From: Bryopsis sp. KO-2023
Taxonomy: Eukaryota; Chlorophyta; Ulvophyceae; Bryopsidales; Bryopsidaceae
DNA: 64,000 nucleotides
NCBI GenBank assembly: GCA_030272585.1
Contig: BSYQ01000004.1
Location: forward strand, 4,960,001-5,024,000
Reading direction: 5' to 3'
The notes under the pieces are model-generated. The model saw only the letters and a list, made by a program, of their open reading frames with translations. It was not told where the DNA came from and searched no databases. Both the position numbers and the translations under genes were made by a program. Below are positions 22,201-34,900 of this stretch, piece by piece (the first letter of the stretch is position 1; every line of letters begins with the position of its first letter).

Positions 22201-25200
22201 GGGGGGAAAATGATGTTGGACTTGTGTAGAACTCTAAGAAAATAGCAGGCATACCAAAATACCAAAATGTACATCTCCCACCTTGGGAAAATGGAGGAAA
22301 GGGGAGCGAACAGACTGGAGTTGTGACATCTTGGTGATTGGGCAATCCTAACATGCATCATCTGCATGCATGCATGCATGCAGGCCGTCGAAGTACCTCA
22401 GAGTCCGCGAGCAGATATGCCGGAAGCCGACATTCGAAAGAGTCTATCAGGACAGCTCGTCAATGGGCACATCATTGGAACACACAGTTCCTTGGAGCAA
22501 AAACCGGCAGTGGTCGTCGACAAAAGTTTGATGAGGCAGTCCTCCGCAGACATCAAGAAAAGCATGCAGGCGGAACCGGAATCCGAGGAGATGGTGGAGG
22601 TTTCGCTGAATCCACGAAAAGGCAGGTCTAGGACGACGGAAGATCATGTCAGGGGGCTCCAGCAACAACAGCCGTTCACTCCGAGACGTGGAAAAGGCGA
22701 CGAGATTTTCTCATTTCACTCTGGCTCGTCGAAAGGTAGCCGCGCCGAGAGGTATGTTATCGTATGTCTGTCAGGTGGTCCTCTTGATTTTTTGGGTGGG
22801 GGTTGACTTCGTATATATATATATATTGCTATATATACACTGCTGCGTACAGAAAATAAGTACAGAAAATCATAGTGTGGAGCCCGAGATTTTTGATTCC
22901 ATTGTCGATCGTGGATTTTGTGGAAAGACTGAGAAAGTGGGGTTTCTCATGATGAAGGTCTGACAAGCCAGGAAAATCTGATCCGATGGCCACCGCCGAT
23001 TTGACAGCATTCATCAGGGGCCCCGATGATGCCGTCGGCCCTGCGCTGGGGAAGCACCCCTACGAGGGCCGAGTCGACAGTGACGAATTTGAAACGGCAG
23101 ACTTGTCGATCTTCCGAGATGGGGCTGCATCCATCGGGACGGAGAGCGAATCATTGTCGTTTCACAACCGAGGAGGCTCCGCGTCCATGACCTCCAACGA
23201 ACAGATCGACACCGCTGATTTGAGCGGTTTCGTCAGGCCTCGGGCCGATCGATTGGCTCCTGTCGACGAAGCGGAGAAGATTTCATCCCAAGGGGAATCG
23301 ACGCAGCCTCATGGGCCCCCTTCGTTCGCGGCGGTGGATTTGGTGTGGGAGGTGCGATATGTCAAGGCTGGGGACCACAGCACAGCTGTGATCGAGATGT
23401 GCTTGAGTCCGACGGAGCCGGAAGAGGAGGAGGTCAACAGGACGTGGGAAACCTACCCTGGCGATTCAGATTCAGAGGCCTCGGCCACGGGCAGGACTGA
23501 CGAAGCGGGGGGGACCAAGCCGGGGCACTCTTCAAAGCGATCTGTGGATATGGATATCCTTCGCAGCGTGAGTTTGAAGGGCTTCCTGGCGAATCAGGCC
23601 GAGCAAAGGAAAAACAGTCGACGGAAAATGAACGTGGAGCCTGTGGCGGAGATAGAGAGCGTCGGAAGTGCCAGCAGTCGAAAACAGGTGTGTGTGTGTG
23701 TTTTCCTGCACTATTCTTTCTTTTTAGCATGGGGTTCCAAGAAAAGAATCCAGCAAATATGCATCGACGCGGAAAAACGAACAGGAACTGCATCGACTCT
23801 ATCTTTGAGGGACAGGGGTGCTCATTCAATCTGTATTGAAATTAATGCACCAGGAAACCCAGGAGTCTGGCGGCGGTGGCAGCAGGGCAGGTCGGCCCCC
23901 GCTGCCTCGCACCTCCAAAGGCTCGGGGTCCGATGGTGAAAGGCCCAAAAAGAAACCCCCCGTTGCTTCAGGATCCCGGAAGGAGCTGCTGGCCAAAGAA
24001 CAGCGAAAAGCAGAGAAGGCCCAGAAAAAAGCCAGGCTGCCGAAATTCTCGAAACTGGTGAGGAGAATACGGAGCTTGGTGGGCAGCGGTCGTGGGGGGA
24101 AGACGGACTATGCCTCCAATGTTTTGGAGGAGACGGAAGCGGTGGATAGGGGGTGCCAATCGGAGAGGTTTTTGCCACGGCCGGAGCATGAGTTGCGGGC
24201 GACCCGGTCTGCCCAATTGATAGTGGGAAGGCATGATGAGGAGGATGAGGAGGAAGAAGTGGAAAAAGGGTCGGAAGGTCAGAAGGAGACGCAAATGCTG
24301 AGGCAGCTGTCCATAGAATCCATCCATCCTGAAGGCAGTGGATCACAGGTATGCTGTGTTGTGTGCAGTGGTTTTTGCATGAAGCCGAAAAAAATCCGAG
24401 GGAATTCTCAAAAGTTGAGAAAATCAGACGGCTCCAGGTCTTCCATCTTTCTGAGCAATGAGGAAGTCCATATGGCACCACACTCCATATTTTGAAAGCT
24501 TTGGTGGTAACGTTTCGTTTTGGATGCTTTTGCATAGGCTGTGGTTCCTCACGAAGGAGGGTTGGAGTCCCCAGGCTCCTCTGGACTGGAAATGGTGGTT
24601 GCACACCATGACCCCAATGCCGCTCAGGATGCTTTCTGGGGATTTCCACGGTCGGTGAGTCTCCCCGTGAAGGACCTCGGCAACGGCCAATACTTGATCA
24701 TGGGGCACTTGGCTGGAGAAGGGTTGTACGAAATCAGTGTCAAAGTCGGGGGAAAGCACGTTTTGGAGAGTCCCATTCGCTTCAGGGTAAGAGGAAGCTT
24801 CCCGACGGGGGAGGAGGTCCCATCAGTGTTTGTTCGGTCAAGCGAGAGCATCTGGTTGCTGAGTTTTTGTCAGGAAGTTTCTGGGAATTGTTTGCATATG
24901 CAGCCATGTGACACCCCCTGTGGTGATTTCCAAACACGCACACAGGTGGTTCCGCCCAGAAGCCTCGGAAGCGGTATCACCCCAGATGGACCTTTCTACC
25001 CACATCGCGACCTGCCCTACTTTCCTTCTCAGACCACCCCGCTGTCACCTCACCCCACGGACCCCCCTTGCCACTCAGTTTCATACGACGCGGAGAGGCT
25101 GGAGTATGCTAGGCAGCACCCCCATATCGGGTGCGTGGATTTGGTGTTTGCGGTGGATGCGACGGCCAGCATGACCGCTGAATTGGAAGAGCTGCCCAAT

Positions 25201-27182
25201 GTGATCAAGGAATTGAGCGGTCTGATCGGGGAGGTTCACCTGTGCAAGAGGGTGAGGTTTGCTGTGGTGGCGTATCGGGACCATTGGCCCGAGGATGACC
25301 ATGCCTTCGTGCTGAGCAAATTGGACTTCACCGAGGATGTTGAAAAGGTCGGTTGCAGTTTTCTTCACACCCTTGCCGGTTAATGTTACGCTTTGGAACG
25401 CAAAACTCCAGAAAGTTTTTTGTTTGGGGGGGAAAGGGGGGAGGGATCTATTGTTTGCTTGTTGAACATATATGACTAATATATTGTACTTTTTCTTAAT
25501 ACGTTTTCTTAAAGACTTACCGATTATTTAGGGTATTTTTGTTTTGTTTTTTTTGGGATCAGGTTTGCAACTTCATCCGTTCTCTGGAAGCCAGTGGAGG
25601 AGGGGATTATCCCGAGGCCGTGGAAGCTGCTTTGATCGAGGCTGCAGAGGGGGTTTCTTGGTGGCCGTTTTCTTCCAGATTAGTCATATGGGTGGGCGAC
25701 GCTCCACCACATGGGTATGAGGGAATGGGCCCAAAACAGGCGCTCGAACACGAAGAAGCATTTTTGCAGGCAAAACAGAGGGTGAAAAAGGTGAGCTGAC
25801 GAACCAGAGGGTTTTTTTATTGCAATTTTCAATTTTCGAGTGGTCGATGCCAGGAGTTTGGTAGTTGGCTGTTTCGCTCTCCTTTTTTTTGCAGTTTTTT
25901 TACACGATTGTTTGGTAAACACCTCTGTTTTTTTCTACTTTTTTTTAAAGGATCGATTGGTAAACCTCTCATATCTTTCTGGCATTTCTTGAACGATTGT
26001 TTGTTTGGCATTTTTTGAACGATTGTTTGTTAAACCTCGACCTCCCAACAGGCAGCCGCCGCTGTGCACCATGCCGTTCGTTCTGGAACTTCGACCGATT
26101 GGAACCAAGAAGACGCTGAATTGAAGGAAGCCTTGGCAGGATGCGATAAGCTTGCCATGTACTATGACAACTTCCCTTTGGGTATGTCAATTTTTCAAAA
26201 CTGATGCTTGCAGACCATCGGCTGTCTTACTCAGCCCGCCTTGAGTCCTTTGGGGGTGAAAAAAAAAAATTGAGCGGGGGACGGGGGTGATCGGCTCAGA
26301 ATGGCTGCTTGTGAAAAAGAGGAGATCAAAATTTGAACAGTGAGTTAAAAAAATGTGTATCATTGTGCAGGTGTGCCAGGCGGCGTCCGATGGGAGGAGG
26401 CGGCGGTCAGACTGTCTTCGATCGGTGCACGAGTCATTGCCATAGGTTTGCGGGATGCCATTTTCCATGCACCCTCCCAAGCTTGCCTGAGGAGCATCGC
26501 TCACTTGACGGGGGGTGCCCTGCTGGAAGTGGGGAATCTCGAAGGCTCGGTGGTGGGACCTCTGACCACCGCAATCGTCGAGCAGCTGCTGGATCAGCAG
26601 CTCGTCGAGGAAGAAGTGTGCGACCTGATGATCTGCTGCCGCGTGGATTTGAAGCGCAGACCTCCTACAGAATGCATGAAAATCATTATCGACACGATGA
26701 ACCGGGCGGAAAAGCTGCCGCACAGATTGCAAGTGCTGCCGGCGGAGTCGACGTCTGGGGAGGAAGGGTTAGGAGAGCAGGTGCTGCCGATATTGCCGAC
26801 GGACGGGTCGAACGAACGTGTCTCTCAGTCTGACTCGACTCTGCCGGTGGATGGTTGGAAGGGAGGTGTAGGCCAGAGCTTGCTGCTGGGAATGCAAACC
26901 GTGGAGTTGCATGACAAGATCTTGGAGCAGTTTCTGAAGGGGATTCGGTCCAAAGCGGAGAGCGTTGGTCTAGCGCTGCAGGCGGGTTTTGGTTCTCGAT
27001 CGTCTTGGCTGGAAACCTTGGGCAGCGGGCTGGGGGATGTCAGTCAGTCACAAGGCCGCCGAGCGCACAAACGGATCGCAGAGGAGGTTTTGACTTCGCC
27101 GGTTTCGCTGAGATACCTCTTGGCGGAAAAGTGTGTCGCAGAAATGCTGGGAAAGAGAGCGGGATCTAGACAAGATCAATAA
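19281..27182 (+). CDS. Large vWA-domain protein with a filamin-type repeat
   Basis: Exons: 19281-19343, 19812-20333, 20735-21403, 21765-21983, 22384-22735, 22972-23687, 23854-24348, 24538-24786, 24946-25347, 25563-25790, 26052-26181, 26371-27182; every join keeps phase, giving 1618 residues. The ATG at 19281 has an in-frame stop five codons upstream. Residues 1-1010 are mostly hydrophilic and low complexity, with a short coiled coil near the start (ARAKIVLLKQQLAELSDAF) and a Lys/Arg-rich helix (KELLAKEQRKAEKAQKKA). Residues about 1013-1095 resemble a filamin/ABP280 repeat (LGNGQYLIMGHL, GLYEISVKVGGKHVLESPI). A von Willebrand A domain follows (VDLVFAVDATASM, VRFAVVAYRDHWPEDDHAF, GGGDYPEAVEAALIEA, LVIWVGDAPPHG), close in style to Dictyostelium vwkA. 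No alpha-kinase or transmembrane segment is seen. The 22735 donor is chosen for phase; a stronger-looking donor at 22752 does not keep frame. Function unknown; an intracellular scaffold is likely. Confidence 0.8.
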
Positions 27183-30100
27183 CTTTTGGGTGGGGGGAGG
27201 GGTTCTTTTTTTTTATGTTGTTTTTTTACGTAGTGTATTGGAGGTGAGAGCATGTGACCTGGCGGAGGAGTCGAAACAAAAAGAAGAAAAAGAGAAAACC
27301 CATTCGATTATGATTTTCTGGGGGGTTTTCTGGGGGTTTCTGGATACTGCATGAGATGGTGTAAGGTTTTCCTGCAAAAATGTGGTTTTCGTCCTGCCCT
27401 GTGCTGGTGTGAGTGTATTTTTTTATGTGTGTTTTGGATGCATATATGTGTCGGGATGGCAGCAGGATGTGTGTGGTTTTTGCTTTTGGGGAAAAAAAAG
27501 AAAGGAAAAATGAACATGTAGAGAAGAAAAACAAGAAAAAAAGAAAGGTTTGTTTTTATGCATACAACCGGGCTCAAATCAAACTGCGTTGTGTATACAG
27601 TGGATGGATCTTAATTTTTGGCCTTCGAAAAAAAACAACAGGAAAAAAAAAAAAAAGAATTTGCGCTTCGGGGACGAAAAGAAAAAGAAAAAGAAAAAAG
27701 GAATTTGGCTTGCGAAAAAAAAAAGTAAAAGAAAAAACATTGTTGCATTTTTTTTTCTGTCGAAAAATATGTCAAGAAGCAGCAAGCGTTTTGTTTTGTT
27801 TCGTTATGTTCTTTTTTTTGTTTTAATATGAGTGGTAAGGTTTTTTTGCCTTTTCAGTTTATTATCAAAAAAAAAAACAAATGTCGAAAAAAAAGAAGGA
27901 AATTCACAAACACACACCAACACCACCACTTGAAAAAAAGAATCTTAAAAAAAATCAACTCCCGAAAAGAAGAACTGTTTTTGTTGTGGAAAAAAATGAA
28001 ACAAAAAAAAAGAACAGTGTTTGGGTGTTCAATAGTTGAGAATTAATAGTACGTGATAAAGAAAAAACTATCGATGAAAAAAAAAAAAAAAAGACAGAAA
28101 AAAAAGAGATCGTTTTTTCAAGAATCCAACCATGTCGGATTCGGGCTGGCAAGTTTTTTTTTTGTTTGTCATTTGTGCAAAAAAAGAAAAGGAAAAAAAA
28201 AAAAAAAAAGAGGGAAAAAAAAAATGAAGCCGGGGTTTGCTTTTATTGTTTGTTTTACGCTCTCCTTTGAACAAAAAAAGAATTACTTGTCAAAAAGGAG
28301 GGTTATGTTTCGAAAAAGAAAAGTTACGAAGCGAAAAGGAGGGTTATGTTTCAAAAAAGAAAAGCTTGTGGGTTTTTGTTGCGATTTGTATCTAGATTTC
28401 CATCTTGTGGGGGAATTTTCTTATGTAATCAGGAGAAGTTTTGAGTTTTCCAATTGCAATTGACCAGGGGGGAGGGCACCGGGGGGGGTATCGTGCAAGC
28501 AAAACAAGAGGAGAGGAAAACAAAAATATTCAAGCTGGGGGGACGGGAAAGAATTGATGAGGAAAAAAAAAGGGGGGAAAACTATCACTGGATTAAGGCA
28601 GGGAAAAAAAAAAGGGAAGAAAAAAAAATCGTCGATTGGGGGGGGGTGATTAATTATTGGGGTGCTGCTCCTCAACCATCCCAAAAAAGCTTTAAAAAAA
28701 AGAAAAGAAAAGAAAACAGAACAGAACTTTTTTTTTTCTTGATGTTTTTTTGTGAGTGTGCAAGAAGTAGCGTGATATTTTATCTCCATGAAGCCAAAAA
28801 CTTGAAAAAAAAAAAGAAAAAAGAATGAGTGAGAAAAATTCTGGGGATAAGTTCTTTCAATTTGGCTTGTTTCTTTCTTGCGATGTTTCCCTCATCATCC
28901 GTCAGAAATTTTTTGGAGGGGCAAAAAAAGAGAAAAAAAGAATTACAGAAAAAAAGCAGGAAGAAAAAGAGAAACTCTCCACGCTTGCTCGTTTGTCTCT
29001 CTCTACTTTTTTTTTCTTTTTTTTTTCTCCTTCATTCATGGAGATTTCTAAACTTTTCCATGGGGGATATATCATTACTTTTTGATGAGTATTGTGGTTG
29101 GGAAAAAAAAAAACGGACTTGATGGACATTGAGGAAAAAAAAGAAAAGACAATGTTTTTTTTTTGGGAAAAAAAGTGAGGGTGGAGATCGGAGAGCAACG
29201 CTGAAGTGGAATATCATCCCTTTTAGAATTGGGGATTGGGAAAGAATATGAAAAAAAAAGGCACCGTCCACACGCAGTATTCATTTCCTCTGGGTGGTGG
29301 AAAAGAATACTGTGGTTTGGGAGGAGGCTGGTCGGTGACCCTGATCTGTGTATATTTTGATCAGTGAACCCAGCAAATTTAGGAAAGGATGCTTCAAAAA
29401 ATGAGCATTCCTGAAAAGCATCATCCTGAAAAAAATATGTGTGTGTGGCATCGGGTAGTGAAACGGGAAAGGAAGAATTACATACGGACTTGAATTGGTG
29501 GGGGTATGCGAGATTCTCAACTGAAGCTTGAAACAAAACAACAAAAAAAAATGCCGCATACAAAAGGGCTGAATTAAAACCCTGAGGGAAAAAAAATCCT
29601 AAAAAAAAAACAAAAAAACAATGAGCAGTTTTTGAGGTGTTTATGTGTTTTTTTTTCGTTATTCGTGAGCTGTGAATATTAAAACAAAAAGAGCTTTATG
29701 AGTTTTTTTTTTCTTTTTTTTTGTTATTGTAAGGAGGTCGTGTGGAATGGTTCGGTTTTTTTTATTTTTGTGTTTTTTTTTTTAATTATTATTTTGGGGG
29801 TGGTTATGCACTTTTGTTGTTCGATTTTTGTAACTTGTTCTTTTTCCTTTTTATGTATGGATAGGACCTGGGAAATAAGCATGAGTTGGGAAAGGTGGGG
29901 AAGGGAAAAAAAAAAAGAAAAGATGCTCCCTCTAATAGAGAAAAATGGAAGGATTGAGGGGGTGGGGTGGGGTGGGGTTAGTAGTAAGGGAAATGGTGTA
30001 ATTTGGGTGAATATATGAAATATTCAAAATCGCTCAGGGGGAATGAAGGCAAAACACTATCATTTTCGGTTCTCGAGTAGAGGGGCTTGGATAGGATGTG

Positions 30101-30748
30101 GGAGGGGGAGGAAAATACACAAAAAAAAGAGGGGATTGAATCATTACATATGGTCTCTTTTTTTTGACAGTGTGCTGGACATCAAATCTAGCGGGTCTTT
30201 TTGGTGGGTCTTTTGTTGTTTGTTTAATTAGTTGTCTCTAAGGTGGGAGCAGTTCTCCATTTTTTGAATTCACATATAAAGAACGGCCAAAAAAAAAACA
30301 AAAAAATCAATCCCACCGTTTGTATTACGGAACACGAAGAGGAGTGTCGCAAGAAAAAAAAAAAGAAAAAGAATCACATTTATCGAATTTTTCAATGGAT
30401 AGGTTGGGGGTGTCTTTGTTTTCGTTTTCTTTTTTTTTTAATATTGGGAGGGGTCGGGGTCTCGAAAGCGAGTGAGGGGGAAGAAATTCGTGTACCGGAT
30501 TCTTGGTGTAAGTCAGCACTTTCGTTTTTCTATGTCTTTTGTCCGCCACCTTGTGTTTGGTCGGTTTATTTTTTTCAGGGGCCTGATCACTGATCGCTTG
30601 AGAAAAGGAAAATTCACTTTCTCAACGAGAGCTTGCAGCATACAGTCCCATCCGTATGGAGGGAATTAATCATTTGTTTCAGCAAAATTGGCGCTGGGGG
30701 GGGGGGAGAGGAATGCACAGACAACCCTACCCCTCAAAAAAAGGAACA

Positions 30749-30872
30749 CACGCGCGCACACGTTGTGTTCATTTCACAACATTAATCGATGGATTCACGC
30801 GCGCACACGTTGTGTTCATTTCGTTGTGTTCATTTCGTTGTGTTCATTTCACAACATTAATCGATGGATTCA
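30749..30872 (+). repeat. Compound tandem repeat
   Basis: A unit reading CGCGCGCACACGTTGTGTTC... to ...ATTAATCGATGGATTC occurs twice; in the second copy an inner 15-base block GTTGTGTTCATTTC is present three times. It is a minisatellite-like expansion in non-coding DNA. Confidence 0.8.
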
Positions 30873-30962
30873 TTGGGAAAAAACCTGAACACATCCACTC
30901 AAGAACGCCCAGTCTGTGCTCGACTCCTCCAACCCCTGTACACTTCTCCCTCAGCATGACAC

Positions 30963-31028
30963 GAAATGGGAAAAAAAGTGAGGTCTGGAGGGGCTTCGGA
31001 CAGCGAAGCCCCTCACTTTTTCCATTTC
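30963..31028. repeat. Nested inverted repeats
   Basis: An inner perfect stem pairs GAGGGGCTTCG (30988-30998) with CGAAGCCCCTC (31004-31014) around a 5-base loop. An outer set pairs about 17 bases from 30963 with 31012-31028 (GAAATGG...GTGAG with CTCAC...CCATTTC), with small bulges. The two sets share the CTC at 31012-31014, so they could be alternative folds. Confidence 0.75.
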
Positions 31029-31249
31029 CAGCAACGAAATCGACGGCAGATTGGGGTGCACCTCACGCTCTTTTTTCTCGGTTCTGCCCTTCTAATATGT
31101 GTTCCTCAGCCTCTTGACACATATCAACACATCCCACACGCTCCAAAGTATGGGTTGTGGTCTTCTACGTGTGTGTGCTATCCACGTGGCTGTTGTTGCG
31201 ACGACAGTCCCGACTTCACACGCTGTTAGGGAATTTTGAGGTATTAATC

Positions 31250-31510
31250 ATGCATCTCCTTCGACGCGCGCTCCTCGTTGATGCCACCACTCAATTGTGG
31301 CGGAGCAGAGGCAGCGCTCGGAAAAGCAGCGTCCCACGGACAAAAACCTCCGGAAACGTCTCCCTAAAGACCCGCGCGGGAGCGCCCGCGTTCCACCAAC
31401 CACCAGTTCGGCGGAACGGCTGCTTCTCCGACATGGAATTGTCAGCTGAAGGAAATATCGCGGCACCAGTCATGAAGTGGCAGGTCGAACGAAGGGAAAA
31501 CTCATCATAA
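31250..31510 (+). CDS. Short open frame of uncertain status
   Basis: An 86-codon frame from the ATG at 31250 lies in GC-richer DNA about 400 bp before the kinase gene. The N terminus is basic and hydrophobic (HLLRRALLVDATTQLWRSRG), which could suit an organelle-targeted protein, but no family is recognised and no splice partners were found. It may be chance. Confidence 0.2.
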   Translation: MHLLRRALLVDATTQLWRSRGSARKSSVPRTKTSGNVSLKTRAGAPAFHQPPVRRNGCFSDMELSAEGNIAAPVMKWQVERRENSS

Positions 31511-31924
31511 CCACGATTTGTTGTGGTGAGCTTTGTGAGGCGGAGCGCCGCACCAAAACGCGCCACGTCAGTGGAATATAACGAAACCTGGTGAGGTGGC
31601 AGGTTTGGGCATCAGGGATGAATCTCGCGGCTGGGGGCTGGTGGATTATTTGACATCTTGGTCTGGGGTGCTTATCTAGTTGTTTGGGAAGGCTGAGACC
31701 CGGCCACCCGACTGGGAATGGGGAATGGTGCCGCCCGCTTCTATTCGACATAGGTTCTTTCTTTCTTGAAAACTGCTTTTTGCTTTCGAAGACTGGCGCG
31801 GATATTTTTGGAGGGTTTTCCCCTTGTATTGTAACCTCGCAACAGGGGGTGAAGGGGTCGAGGAGAAAAACACTGAAGGGGGGGGAAGTTAGCTTCGAAG
31901 CGCACCGTAGCTCTTACGACCACC

Positions 31925-34900
31925 ATGGCGTTATACACTCTCGAGGAGGTTTTTAGAGGCTTACGTGAAGAAGGCCATCCTTCAACAGGCGTTTTGTCTG
32001 CGAAGTCAGTCCAAGTCCATAAGCACTCAAGAGGTGTGAGGAAAAACATACATACATATTTCGTGTCTTTTCGTCGAGACTGAGGGAATAAGGGTGTGGC
32101 CGTCTTTCTTCTTGGTGGTTATGTGGGGTGGGTTTCAACCGTCTTTGCGGGGGGAGGAAAGTAAAAATGATTTTCGGGTTTTTCCTTGCGTGTGTGTCAC
32201 TACTAACAGATTTCAAACACAAACGCCACTCTTGACGGTTTTCCATGCAGGAGGAGTATCTTGTTCGGCTTTGCAGCGCCTCGTGCTCTGTGCTATTTGC
32301 GTGCTGTTTCTCGCGCCGACGTCGCTAGGTCAACAAACGGCCGCGGATGGAGCGCTCTTCACCGTGGTAGTGAGCGATTGCGTTCAAATGAGGCGTGAGT
32401 TGGAAAGAAATGTGGTGGATAAGGTAGTTGTTCGGGGCATCCTGACGTGTGACAAGGAGTCGTGGGGCTCTGAACTGGTGGTTTCTCAAGACATCACTGT
32501 GACCGGGAAATCAGACAGGGGTGGGGACCAGGGGTATGGGTTAATCGACTGGGGGGATTCACAAGGGCTGTTGATCGCTGGGGGGGGGGCGCACATAAGG
32601 TTCGAAGAGGTAATCCTGCTTCAGCAGAATGTGGGATTAGGAGGGTTCCATTTCACATTTTTTGACACAGACGACGTGTCACAGGGCACTTTTGCAGGGG
32701 TGGTGCTGGGGGTTGCAACATGTCCGAGTAGTTTGACGTACGATAAAAAATTAAGGAAGAGCTCGAAAGATACTGTCTTCTTAAACAATGCCGTGCTTCA
32801 GGGGCCGGGGAGACGCTCCTCTTGGCAGATTTGCACAAGTGTGCAGGATTGTGGGGTTACCAGGGACGATGTCAGTTTCTTACAGGAATTGATTGCAAAC
32901 GAGGAGATCAATTCGGAATGTACACTGGAGCGTAGTTTACCGAGGGAAGGGGAGAAGGGCTCGCCTCTGATGCTAATAATTTTATCAGCGACGTTTTTGG
33001 CAGTGATCGGTTTAGTGATTCTCGCCGCTGTGTTGTGCATCCGATACAAGAAAAATCACGCAAGTCGTCGTGGATTATCGTTGGACCTCGAGAGGGGCAC
33101 GGAGGAGACTGACGTGGATGGATCCAGCTCGTCGCGATCACTTGTTCAAAAAGGGCCATCAGTGCGTCCCTGGACTTTTCGGATGTCTGACGTACAGTTA
33201 GCCGATCCATTAGGGAGGGGTAGCTTTGGGAAAGTTTACAAAGGGTTTTGGCAGGGCACTGCCGTGGCGATCAAAACAATCATGCATGGACGATCATTTC
33301 TAGAGAAAGAGGGGGAACCATTCGAAGCATATCTCAACCGACACGTATCACATCCAAATGTTGTGCAAACGTTTTTGATTCACACATGGTCCATGGCACC
33401 TAGCGGTAGCACTGCCGATGTTTCGTCCTCTCTGTCTGACACGATGCAGCAAGCGAGTGGGGAAGACCCCACCCCCACCGCAAGCGTGCTGATGTCAACC
33501 GACGACGTGTTCGGGTCCATAGCAAAAGGCCCGGCTGCTCATGATGGGGAGGTGTTCGAAACATGGATCGTCTTGGAGTACTGCGATCGGGGGTCATTGG
33601 CGAAAGCCATTCGCAAGGGGGTGTTCATGGGGAGCAACCCCCGCAGGCCTGACATGCGACACGTCTTACTGACGGCCCTGGATGTCGGCTATGCGGTCAA
33701 CTACCTCCATTCGGTACGGATCATTCATGGGGATTTGAAAGCAGAAAACGTGCTCTTGAAGAGCGATTCCTCCGACCCACGCAGTTTCGTCTGCAAGGTG
33801 GGGGATTTCGGTCTTAGCCGATTTCTGGCTGAAGACACACACATAGAAACTTTCACTTACGGGACCATCACACACATGCCCCCTGAGTTGCTCAAGGGAG
33901 GTGTTCTGACACCCGCGGCAGACATGTACTCGTTCGGAGTGCTGTTGTGGGAGCTTTTGACCGGCCTGAGGCCATACGCGACCAAAAATCATGGCGAAAT
34001 CGTGCTGGCCGTTGTGAACGAGAGCATGCGCCCACCCATCCCGGATTTCTGTCCTCCCGAGTTCAAGGAGCTGCTCCAGGATTGCTGGCGGCATTCTTAC
34101 CAAGAGAGGCCCAGTTTTCCGGAAGTGATCGACAGGCTGAAAGGCATGCTGGAGATGGAGCACAGGGCGCACAGACCAGCAGTTTCACCGACCCAGACAT
34201 TGACAATTCCGTATTCGACTTCCCCCAAGACTGGGGATTCCTGGATACCAGGTGTGGCATGTGCAGCATGCTTTCATATCTCTTGGTTGTGAACTGGATG
34301 CCTCCTTTTTTTGTGAATTTGTTTCGCCAATCGATCGTCTATTTTTTGGGAGAAAGAACTGGTCGTTTTTCGACTAGGAGAAGTGGTGGGCTACTCATTT
34401 TTGTTTTTTTAGTTGTTCGCTCATTTGCCAGCCTGTTTTTTTTTGCTTTGCTGTTTTCAATACGTTGGTAAGATTTATTTTTTGTTTTGTTTTCAGAACA
34501 TCGAGCTCATCCGATCGAGCTGGTAATGACTCCAGGGTTTTGGTCCGTTGATTCGGAGCCACTCGAGGATCAAATTCCAACAAGAGGTACCCCTTGATTT
34601 TTACACTTTTTTTTTTTTTTGATGTCTAATGGAAAAAGTTGAAAAAAAGAAAAAGAAAAAGAAATGAAGAGAGAGAAAGAGAGAGAGAGAAAAAAGAAAA
34701 AAAGAAAGAAGTTTGCACGACCAATGGAAAAATAACAGGGGTCGTTGCTTTTTTTTGAGGGGTTTTGAAGGGATCAAGTGTTGAAAAATTACATAATCAT
34801 TATTCACGAGGCCGAGTCGTCAAATTTTTGATTTTCATGATGGATTTTCTGTTTGCTTGGGGGCCGTTTTTTTTTTTTGAAAAACAAAAGAGTGATCGCT

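Larger units (their letters stand above)
27183..31924. other. Long low-complexity intergenic region
   Basis: From 27183 to about 30600 the sequence is dominated by A runs, T runs and G runs separated by simple AAAGAA-like text; frames in it translate to lysine- or phenylalanine-rich strings and are not credible genes. From about 30700 it becomes more complex, with a tandem repeat at 30749-30872, a hairpin at 30963-31028 and GC-richer DNA to the kinase start. Confidence 0.6.

Noticed and set aside
27413-30593. Many lysine-rich or phenylalanine-rich frames
   Set aside because: They translate A and T runs and have no splice or family support.
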